64,000 nucleotides of DNA from Haematococcus lacustris (lineage: Eukaryota > Chlorophyta > Chlorophyceae > Chlamydomonadales > Haematococcaceae), in the NCBI GenBank assembly GCA_030144725.1, contig JASKMD010000012.1, positions 7,849,333 to 7,913,332 on the forward strand. Direction: 5' to 3'. Below, piece by piece: positions 55,428 to 64,000 of this stretch. Below the pieces are notes generated by a model that searched no databases, was not told the origin of the DNA, and saw only the letters and a program-made list of their open reading frames with translations. Position numbers and translations under genes: made by a program. The stretch's first letter is position 1; each line of letters starts with the position of its first letter.

Positions 55428-55927
55428 NNNNNNNNNNNNNNNNNNNNNNNNNNNNNNNNNNNNNNNNNNNNNNNNNNNNNNNNNNNNNNNNNNNNNNNNN
55501 NNNNNNNNNNNNNNNNNNNNNNNNNNNNNNNNNNNNNNNNNNNNNNNNNNNNNNNNNNNNNNNNNNNNNNNNNNNNNNNNNNNNNNNNNNNNNNNNNNNN
55601 NNNNNNNNNNNNNNNNNNNNNNNNNNNNNNNNNNNNNNNNNNNNNNNNNNNNNNNNNNNNNNNNNNNNNNNNNNNNNNNNNNNNNNNNNNNNNNNNNNNN
55701 NNNNNNNNNNNNNNNNNNNNNNNNNNNNNNNNNNNNNNNNNNNNNNNNNNNNNNNNNNNNNNNNNNNNNNNNNNNNNNNNNNNNNNNNNNNNNNNNNNNN
55801 NNNNNNNNNNNNNNNNNNNNNNNNNNNNNNNNNNNNNNNNNNNNNNNNNNNNNNNNNNNNNNNNNNNNNNNNNNNNNNNNNNNNNNNNNNNNNNNNNNNN
55901 NNNNNNNNNNNNNNNNNNNNNNNNNNN
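55428..55927. other. Assembly gap, 500 N
   Basis: Exactly 500 N, the conventional size for a gap of unknown length. Open frames reported across it are meaningless. Confidence 0.99.
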
Positions 55928-55928
55928 A

Positions 55929-56222
55929 GCATGGCCTCAAAGGGCTTAGTGATGGCGGGCCTCATACACACACCCCTTGGTGCGGGTCCACAGCTAAGTC
56001 ATGGCCTCATACACACACCACTTGGTGCGGGGGTCAGGCATTGGGGACATGCACATGCAGTCTGTGACCACTCGACTTGGATCCCTGCAGCAGGGAAGAA
56101 ACAGCTGTGCATGCTCATAGAGCCGGGGATGGATGATGCAAAGGCATGTGCATCCCGCTGTGGAGCGCTGCAAAGCTTCACCTTCTGTGTGCTCAGCTCC
56201 AAGCACCACCGATGACCCACAC
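55929..56222. repeat. Second copy of the 294-bp segment at 42628-42921
   Basis: Starts GCATGGCCTC right after the gap and ends CCCACAC, then continues into TTGCTCGTGCACGG. It looks like the pre-insertion (empty) version of the LTR 3 site. Confidence 0.85.
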
Positions 56223-56263
56223 TTGCTCGTGCACGGTGAGCCTTGCTGGGGTCAGCAGCAGTA

Positions 56264-56740
56264 GCTGGCTTGTGATATGCATTGCAGTGCTGCACAAACC
56301 TTGATGCATTGTGTTATAGTACAACCGTATCTTCAGGACGGCGGCGCACGACAATATCGATTTGCAGCCGGACAAAGCAATATCCTGCTATGTGGCTGCT
56401 GCTACTTGCTGTTGCTATCTGTTGCTGCTACCGCTGTAGCTGCTGCTTAGGTACTCTTTAACGCGCGACGTTAGAATAGATGTGTTACGCGTTTCAAATC
56501 TCGGATTGGCGTTGTTGCGTTTAGTGACTTGTCCTTGTTCTGTGAGGTTCCAAGTCACTAAACGCAACAACGCCAATCCGAGATTCGAAACGCGTAACAC
56601 AACTATTCTAACGTCGCGCGCTAAAGAGTACGTAAGCAGCAACTACAGCGGTAGTAACAACAGATAGCAACAGCAAGTAGCAACAGCCACATAGCAGGAT
56701 ATTGCTTTGTCCGGCTGCAAATCGATATTGTCATCCGCCG
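56264..56740. repeat. Large fold-back element, ~190-bp inverted arms
   Basis: The left arm (about 56350-56530) and right arm (about 56550-56735) are complementary over TATCGATTTGCAGCCGGACA, GCAATATCCTGCTATGTGGC, the ACGTTAGAATAG region and CAACAACGCCAATCC, with a ~20-nt centre (TCCTTGTTCTGTGAGG). The outer left part (56264-56355) is repeated directly at 56744-56838. Confidence 0.85.
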
Positions 56741-56784
56741 TCGGCTGGCTTGTGATATGCATTGCAGTGCTGCACAAACCTTGA

Positions 56785-56891
56785 TGCATTGTGTTATAGT
56801 ACAACCGTATCTTCAGGACGGCGGCGCACGACAATATTTATTGTCGTCCGCCGCCGTCCTGAAGATACGGCTGTACTATAACACATTGCAC
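56785..56891. repeat. Short hairpin element (internally deleted relative)
   Basis: TTATAGTACAACCGTATCTT...GACGACAATA is followed at once by TATTGTCGTC...AAGATACGG.TGTACTATAA, a near-perfect inverted repeat with ~50-bp arms and almost no loop. It consists of the termini of the fold-back family without the inner arms. Confidence 0.85.
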
Positions 56892-58000
56892 ATCCCAACA
56901 CGTTCTGCTAGGATCTCACCCCTAAGCCATTGCTTCACCACCCCTCCCTCTGAATCATGCCTGCCCTTGAAGTGTGCTATAGCCCCATAGCTCCACCACA
57001 CCGGCATGCTGAACCTCTGTGCCATGCCCCAATGCTGTCGCATGGATGGGGCGCCCTTGAACTGCCCTGCACACCCATCAAATCACATGTACAACTGCCT
57101 CATGTCCATGTCATGCTCTGCCTGCAAGTAACACACCACCTGGTTTACTGTTGCTTGGGTAATGGCTGCCGACTGCTCCTTCCCATCTGTCATCACATAC
57201 ATGTAGGGGTGGTACTTGGATGCGAGCATCCTGCAAGCATGTGCACACGCCAGCAACTAAAACACATATGGGCAAATCTCGGCAAGAGATGAGAATTTGG
57301 CAGGGGGTCCACAGCTAAGTTCCCTAGCCAGTGACGCAGGGCTGGAGAGTTTGATTTAATTTGATGGTGGTCATACTGGCATCAGCAGAGTGGGCAGCAT
57401 GGAGGAGGGTTTGCCCACCTTTTGGAGCCTAATCAACAAGGGATCGATGCAGTTGTCACTTCTGTGCTTCTGCCGTGGTCTCCTCCAAGTTTCAGAGCCC
57501 CTGAGCCAGCGCATGTTGGTCACGATGTTAGACATTGGGTCAAGCTCCTCGCACATCGCGCACTATCCATCGCGTTAATCAGGGACTCACAAAGACTGGG
57601 TCAACGTACATCAAGTCCGCAGGCTCGGTAGGGTCGGATACCCGGCAACATGCCCGACCAGCTCAGCGTGTGGTTGAGCGCAGCCGCTTTCCGACGCTTC
57701 AATCCGCGTGTCTATCCGTGCAGAAATGAGTCCGGAAAAGCCGTTGTCCCTTACCATGAGGGGGGTTGGTGGTCCAATGGGAGGGGTGACTAGTGTGCCT
57801 AATGCCCACTCCAGCTCAGCCTTCTGGTGTGTGTGCTTGTAGCCAGTACTCCCCCAGTAGCTCCAACCCACACACATCCCCTTTGTGAGGGAGTTCATTG
57901 TTTTGTTTTGCTTGGGTCGTACTTCTTGGCATGCCAGTCGTTCCTTATGTATCCTTGGGCGCGACTCTGTCTCGTTGCCACACCGGCAGATGCTTCGCAC
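56892..58000 (-). pseudogene. Decayed transposon-like ORF with DGCAGQFKG motif
   Basis: The minus strand reads ASKYHPYMYVMTDGKEQSAA, ATVNQVVCYLQAEHDMDMRQ, an in-frame TGA where Trp would be expected, then DGCAGQFKGAPS, WWSYGAIAHFKGRHDSEGGVV and KQWLRGE. Upstream blocks (57371-57556, 57611-58000) include CEELDPMSNIVTNMRWLRG and NKTMNSLTKGMCVGWSYWG. From memory, DG-C-QFK ... GGVVK arrangements occur in DDE-like ORFs of some eukaryotic transposons; the exact family is not named here. Frame changes and stops show it is not intact. Confidence 0.35.
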
Positions 58001-58283
58001 GGCGGCTGCTCATTTTACCAAGCGGCGTTGCTGACAGGGCATAGTTTATCGGACACGGCACGGAATGCATCTATATGCACTTCGTCGCATGCGTGCAGGG
58101 CTGGTTGCTGCTCAGAGCCGTGCTTTCAGCCGTCATAACGTCCGCGGACACACATTTCTACACAAATGTGGTTTGCAGCCTATGGGTGCAGCTTTCCGAC
58201 ATATATGTCGTAGATGACATTTGCAACACCCGTGATGCTGTCCAGCCACCTCGCCCTGGTTTGACCACTTTGACCGACAGCCC

Positions 58284-61200
58284 ATGACAGTAACTGCCGG
58301 AGCCTTGGCCGTGCTGTTTGCGCTATGCTGCCGCTTGACGACAGCATCTGGCAGCAGCGCAACGTCTTTGCCAGGCGCCAGCATCAGCTGCGCCCTCGGC
58401 GATGACTTTACGTCAGTGCAAGTCGCCCTAATAAACATCGACTTTAGGGCTATCCTCTTCTCCAACTCGCCTGTAACAACGAACGGATCATCTGAGGTTG
58501 CGGCGGCGATGAGCCGCACCAGGCAGGAGATTGATGACCTCGTCGAGCAAGCAATCTCTGGCGGTCTCTCCCCCAGCTTCTGGACAAGTCCACTAGGCTC
58601 CGTGCTCTTCCCTAGCATGAGGAACCTCATCCTCCAGGTGAGCCTTTCGCACCACCTGGGTCTGTGCTTGGGCCTGGGTTAGTATGTTGCCTGCTGGTGT
58701 GCCCTGCAGAGTAGCCTTGCCTTCTCAAATGTTATGAGGGTTTCTCCAGGAATGACTCTGCTACGAGACATCTGGGCCGGACCACAGATGATGGGTTGGC
58801 CTAGAGGAGTATCTCGTATCCCCCAGAACATGATCCCAATAGCCACTACACAGCTCATCATCGACTCCTGCGTCTCTGGCAGCTGGTCAGTTGCTAGTGC
58901 TACTATGCCACTGCCAAACTCCCCTCCCACCCAAGCAAGGGGCCCTCTACTCCCTTGCCATGTGCAGGGGTGCAGGCCGAGTGAACGCTAGCACCATTCT
59001 ATCACAGAACTGCCTGGGTGAGCTGATCACAAGCAGCGCCTGGTGAGCAGCAGGACGGCGACAGTGTCAGCTGCACCAAGCTGTGTTCATGTGCCGCCTG
59101 CATAACACTCATTGCGTTGTTCTGCAGGTTTGTGAGGGACTACAACATAACAGGCTGCATTGTGGTGCCTGTACAATCGCTTTCACCCCCTCCCAGGCCA
59201 GTACCGATCTTGTACAGTACACGCCTTGGACTCCCCAGCATCCAGATGATCTCATGCTTGTTTGTCCTAAGCTTACTTATGCGAACATGTTGCCCCTGCC
59301 CTCAACCCCCAGAATAGCAATCAGCACCTTGGCCCTCAACCTTGAGCCTTCATTGCAGTTTAACACTAATTGTGGACCACTACAAAACAGTGTTTTTCCT
59401 GTGTGGTGTTCCCATCACATGGCATGCACATGGCAAAGACATGGCAAAGACATGGCATGCACATGGCATACACATGGTCATGGTCGCCTACTACCTACAC
59501 TATTGCCTGACCACGAGGGCTGTGATGTAGAGTTGGCATGACAAAACATGCACTAATTGTAAGCTGATGACAGCTCAAGAAGGGGGGCACACACTACTGT
59601 GCCTCAGCAGGCTGCTGCTGCTGGGCCTTGGGTTGCTTGTCTCGCACCCGCTTGTAGCCTAGGCCAGGGTACTCCTTGCCCTTGGCTGGCAGCGGGTCCA
59701 GGGTGGCAGAGGGTCCAGGGTCATCGTGGGGGCATTACTGCCCTGTTAGACGTGTAGGCCCAGCACTAGAGACCAGCAGGGACCGCTATGTGAGGGCGTT
59801 GGTTTGCTGTGTTGAGTTTTGCTGTGTTGACGCCGGGCTTCACACAGCTCCAGCCTTTGCCTCTGCGTCAGCCTCAGCAGGGACGAAAACTTGAAAACTT
59901 GACAGAATAGCAATCAGCATGTGGCGGCCCTGGTGCATGATGACCTCTGCTGTGTTGAGTAAGGTACAGTGTTGCGTTCTTGTGCGCAGGCCTCCCCCGT
60001 CACCTCCCACCCAACCTCGCGCCCCACGGGCTGCCCTTGGGTGAGCGGTGTGGCCATGCATCAACACACACATCCAACAAACCACACAGACACATCTTGC
60101 AGGCTGTCAGCCTGAGGCACCCACCTGTGTCTGCCAACCCCCTTGGTCCAGTACCTGCTGCTTTCCATCAGGTAGCATCAGCTGCAGGTCAGGCAGATCA
60201 CATATCACCTGCGCACGAGCCAATGCCTGCTGGGAAGGGCCTTACTGGTGCAAGGCTGGTCTGCTGCAGGGTCCCACCTAGGCCTCCAAGGCTCCCCCCT
60301 CCCTTCCCACACCCTCCTCCTCCGAGCCCCCCCAGCCCCCCCCCTCAGCCTCCCGAGCCCCCCTCACCACCACCACCACCCCCTGCTCGCACTTGGTGAG
60401 TGGCCCCCAGCCCATGCTGTTCATCATATTCACAAGCAGTGACACTAAAAGGCGAATGCCATGTCATGATGACCACATACAGAGCCTGTCAGTAGGCAGT
60501 GTGGTGGCTTGCTCACATGGATGCATGGAGCTGGCGCCTTTGCCTGAGGGTGGAAGGGGGAGGGGGGCGATCTTCATCTTTTTCTCCTTTTTCTTCTTAG
60601 TTTTATTGTGTGCAAGCGCTTTTGTCTAGTCACGAGGTACATGCCATGGTCATGCCGCATGTTACTAAATGTGCCACTACGCGCCCCTGCATTGCTGGCT
60701 TTGTTGCGCAGGGCTGCCTCCATAGTGGCTGGCAGTGACCAGGTCGGCAACACCACAGATGCTTCTGGGCCTGCAGCCCGCTTCACCTACCTGCATGTGG
60801 GTTAAGCTGCTAGAGTGCATGTCTCATCTCTGTACATACCGTCGTTCTGCAAGGCCCATGTTTGGGAGCTCGTCTGCCACTAGTCGTCTGGCAGACTCGT
60901 TTTCCACTAGTGGCTACTCCACCAGTAGTCATCCAGCAGTCTATCTTGCCTTGGCTTGTACACACGAGCTATGGACATGCATCACATGGGATGTGCCCGC
61001 GGATGGCTGGGTGGTGTGTGACTAGTCAGTAAGGTTAGGGAAAGGGAGGGGGCCTGGTGGGCAACTAGAGGGAAAGGTTTAGGGAAAGGGAGGGGGCCTG
61101 GTGGGCAGCAGCTGGCAGAGAAGCCTCTACTGGGATGGCTCGTGGTCAAAGCCCATCAGGCCACACCCACCAGACCAGCAGACACCCGCTAACCCAGCCC

Positions 61201-63436
61201 CGGAGGCTATGCTGGCCTGCAGGGCTGACACCTATGCTCAGGTGCAGCTCAACTTCTCCTGCTCAGTCCCCGCAATCAGTACCTCTTGAGCAGCTGGCAA
61301 ACACATCTTTTCTCTTGCCAAGCGCAGTCCAAACTCAGTGCACTGACACTGGCTGCTCGCACAACCTGCAGGCCCTTGCTGCTGTCCCAGGCAGTGACAG
61401 GCTCCTGGCAGTGGACGTTGCGCAAGCGCTGCTTGTGATCATGAACACCACGGATTTCAGCATCACCAGCACTCCCCTGCCATCAGCTGGCAGGGCTGTA
61501 GCAGTCAGCCCTGACAACTCTATGGCGTATGTGCTCGCTGCTGGCACTGGGGGCACTGCTCTGGTGTACCAGGTGACTGCTGGAGGACCCCTAGCAATAC
61601 CCAGACATGCAGCAACCTGGCAGCAGCTGATGTGGCCCTTCAGCCCGTCCAGCTGGCAAGCTATATTGGCTTGGGTCAACCAGCTGCTAAGCTGGACTGG
61701 GCTGTGGCTTGTGTTGTGGCTTTGTTGCCTTTTTCTTACGTTGGCAGTGTGTGGCGACAATGCAGGTGCCGCTATTGCCAGGGCCAGGCTATGGACAAGC
61801 CTCCCTCGCGTGTAACTTGACCCAGGTGAGCCGACAGCTGGGCCCACTTACCGTCACTTCACTTAGGTCATACAAAGGGTTACAGCAGGCATTGCATGGC
61901 CATGCAGAAGCTTGAAGCAGCAAGGGCTCCTCCCACTGGCGCTTGCAAGGGGTTCCCCCAGTGGTGTGGGCGCCCCACCCCTGAACCCCTGCTGCCTAGG
62001 CCCTGCTGGTGGGACAGACGACCAGGGTGCCATTCCTTGATCCCAGCTTGCGTGCTGACTGCTCTCTGCTGCCCTTGATACAGCCACCCCTATTCTTAGC
62101 TCTGGCCAGGAGCCTGAGGATGAGCTGGGTCATCCCCACTCGCCTCTACGCGCCCTACTTCAGGACGGTGGCCTGGCTGGACGTCATCACCTGTGAGGCG
62201 GGCGTCGCAGCGGGGGAAGGTGGGACAAAGCTGGACTGTCTCTGTGCTGTTGGTGGTAACAAGCAGGGTACACATGTGTATGCATAAGCTGGGGCGTCAG
62301 CTGTTCAACAGCCCAACGGGCAACAAGTGCAAATGCAAAGGCATAACCAGGCTACCTCGCTAAGGGTGGTGTTCTGTCCACGTGGAGCACCTCCGACACA
62401 CATGGCATGGGCGCCTGCTATCTACACTATTGCCCAACCCCTGTAACAGGGCTATACCTAGAATCGGCATGACAAACATGCACTGATGTGAGCTGATTAC
62501 TGCTAGGGGGGGGCACATTACTGTTGCTGCTGCTGCTGGGCCTGCAGTGGCCCGTCTTGCAGCCGCTTGTAGCCCAGGCCTGGGCACTCCTTGCCCTGCT
62601 CTGGCAGAGCACCAGCACAGCCACCAGCATAGCACGGGTCATAGGGTTCTTAGGGTTCGCGTACTCGTTGTCAGCACGTGGCATGCAGGCTGGTCAATGA
62701 GGCTTGGAAGCATGTCAACAGCAGTGTTAATCAGCAGCACACACATCACTCCCTGATGATGTCATGACAGGCAGCATGGGCAGACAAGAGGCACTTGTGT
62801 GAGCACCCTTGAGGCGGGACCCCCGTGCTGGTTCCCACGTCAGTATGTGTCATGTAGGGGTGATCACCTCGGTCAGTCGCTACACAGTGCATGCCAGCGG
62901 TGTACTGGACCTGCTGCCTGCAGCGTATCAGAGTGGCAGCACTGATGGAGCTCCGGCAAACTCCACGTTCCAGGCCATCACTGGGTGCGTCCCAGTTGCT
63001 TGCATTGCTACGCGATGGTCGCCGAGGCAGCTTCACGTGACTGCTGCTTGCTTGCATTGCCACCTCCTGCTTCTAGCCATGCTAGTGGGGAGGCAGCTTC
63101 AGATGCGAGTAGCTTCAAGCGCTGGTGGTTGAGTGCTGGCTCCCTGGTGATGTGCGTGTGCCTTGGGTGCCGTTGTATGCTAGCATGGCTGTGTTAGGTT
63201 TGCCAGATGCCTATTATGTAGGATTTGTGTAGGAGACAGGAATTGCATGCTCACCCATGCTAGGTGCAACATGTGTATGGTGGGCTTGGCATGTATCTGG
63301 CTACCAGGGGAGCATGCCACCAGGGGCAAGCTGTTGTGCAAACACCACCGTCACGCACTGTGCTTGCAGGTGTGCTCTAGACCCCATGGATGGCGGGTTA
63401 CTTGTGACGGATGCCCAAAGCTGTACTTTGAGAAAG
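58284..63436 (+). CDS. Putative secreted Pro-rich NHL-repeat protein (partial model)
   Basis: Starts ATG 58284 with a signal-peptide-like MTVTAGALAVLFALCC. Supported exons: 58284-58637, 58710-58885, 58968-59042, 59128 onward (WFVRDYNITGCIVVPVQSLS), about 60270-60395 (PPPPSPPSPPPQPPEPP, pherophorin-like Pro-rich linker), 60712 to about 60795 (ASIVAGSDQVGNTTDASGPA), about 61264-61572 (DRLLAVDVAQALLVI; AVSPDNSMAYVLAAG), 62858-62984 (GSTDGAPANSTFQAITG) and about 63371-63436 (ALDPMDGGLLVTDAQSCTLR). Phases agree for the first four and at the 60395/60712 junction. The G-x-DG...F and D..G.L.V.D repeats match NHL beta-propeller blades. Probably extracellular or cell-wall associated. Middle exons are incomplete and the 3' end may lie beyond the window. 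Confidence 0.5.
59455..59700 (-). pseudogene. Fanzor-like tail, copy F7, in intron of NHL gene
   Basis: The minus strand reads KEYPGLGYKRVRDKQPKAQQ, then AEAQ and a stop (59594-59596), followed by a diverged 3' module (to about 59455) with GTCATGCCAACTCTACATCA and GGTCAGGCAATAGTGTAG. Opposite in orientation to the host gene. Confidence 0.7.
62395..62625 (-). pseudogene. Fanzor-like tail, copy F8, in intron of NHL gene
   Basis: The minus strand reads QGKECPGLGYKRLQDGPLQA, a Gln run and TAA (62518-62520), followed by a decayed 3' module containing GGGCAATAGTGTAG. Also opposite to the host gene. Confidence 0.65.
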
Positions 63437-64000
63437 GTGCCTGCCTTCACATGGTGCCTGCCTTGGTGCTATTGTTTTGCTGCTGTCTTGCCTGGTCTTG
63501 CACCATTCCAGATGCTATCTGTGCGTTGTGTGCACAACCTGGACTGGTCATTTGAGCACTAGAGATGGCTGTTCCTGACTGTCCTGTGTGTTGCCACACT
63601 GGTTGACCCTGGAGCAACCTCACCTCAACTGATCTTACCTCGCCTCAGCTCACCTCGCCTCACCTCACCTCACCTGGTCTCACCTCACCTGATCTTACCT
63701 GTTCATCCTGATCTGACCTGATCTGACCTGACCAGATCAGCCTACCGGACCACACCGTGACCACGCTCTGGGGGGTGGCTGGAGATTGCGGGGTACGTGG
63801 CCTGCTTGCCTGCCTGCCGTGGACTTAGAACCCTAGCAGCAGCTGGCATTAGGACAGTTGCCCTGCTGGCGAGCCCTCCATCCCTCTGCAAGAGCTTTGA
63901 TGGCATGCCTCAAGTGCACATGGCAGCCTCCAGGCATCAGGTGCATATCAGGCACATGTTTTGCTCTGTGCTCTGGTTGTTAGCAAGGCCCACTGCACCA
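63437..64000. other. Downstream DNA with ACCTC-type repeat
   Basis: No gene recognised; it may contain further introns of the NHL-type gene. A CTCACCTCACCTC / GATCTGACCT simple repeat spans 63611-63735. Confidence 0.5.
63611..63735. repeat. ACCTC / GATCTGACCT simple repeat
   Basis: Degenerate pentamer (CACCT) and decamer (TGATCTGACC) repeats in tandem. Confidence 0.85.

Noticed and set aside
55390..55971. Long minus-strand open frames across the N run
   Set aside because: They consist mostly of unknown residues from the 500-N gap.
56415..56667. Two similar small ORFs on opposite strands (VSNLGLALLRLVT)
   Set aside because: They are the two arms of one inverted repeat translated twice, not genes.

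Overview
The window is eukaryotic nuclear DNA, most likely from a chlamydomonadalean green alga; a Haematococcus-like species is my best guess. The evidence is short GT-AG introns splitting every host gene, TGTAA-type polyadenylation signals, CAG/poly-Gln-rich coding DNA, a plastid-type ferritin, a plant-type SnRK1 beta subunit and very heavy repeat load. No bacterial operons, Shine-Dalgarno sites or CRISPR arrays are visible. The species call is inference.

Host genes: a ferritin gene (minus, about 3.2-5.8 kb), a CaMK-like Ser/Thr kinase (plus, 11.8-13.6 kb, nine exons whose summed length keeps one frame), a small one-helix membrane protein (plus, 17.3-17.8 kb), and a head-to-head pair at 20.1-25.8 kb. 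The pair is the SnRK1/AMPK beta subunit (minus) and a guanylyl-cyclase-domain (GUCD1-like) gene with a very long low-complexity tail (plus); they share roughly 320 bp of upstream DNA. A putative secreted, proline-rich NHL-repeat gene (plus) fills 58.3-63.4 kb.

Mobile DNA dominates the rest. (1) At least six plus-strand and two minus-strand relics belong to one TnpB/Fanzor-like RuvC nuclease family (1-1.2, 7.4-11.1, 14.2-16.7, 17.8-18.4, 19.1-19.8, 59.5-59.7 and 62.4-62.6 kb). Most carry a conserved, palindrome-rich 3' non-coding module that is a candidate guide-RNA scaffold; every copy seen is damaged. (2) A TIR element family with 7-bp target duplications has two full copies (7511-9176, nested in a Fanzor relic, and 33267-35630), each holding a 66-bp minisatellite that encodes a 22-residue repeat, plus relatives at 14.8, 26.6 and 31.2 kb. 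(3) A separate 1.9-kb element lies between 12-bp terminal inverted repeats (28921-30814), next to a 195-bp palindrome. (4) A young Ty3/Gypsy chromovirus occupies 36.3-55.4 kb: one complete insertion (TSD GCATG) plus two copies sharing LTRs in an LTR-int-LTR-int-LTR array. Gag and Pol are in one frame separated by a single stop codon followed by a possible pseudoknot, and the 236-bp LTR contains a tRNA-like T-arm/B-box module. (5) Nested fold-back repeats lie at 56.3-56.9 kb.

A 500-N gap at 55428-55927 is flanked by sequence that also sits between the first and second retroelement copies, so the layout at 42.6-56.2 kb may partly be a scaffolding or haplotype artefact. Boundaries of host exons are hand-called from splice motifs and reading-frame continuity; no alignment or database search was run.
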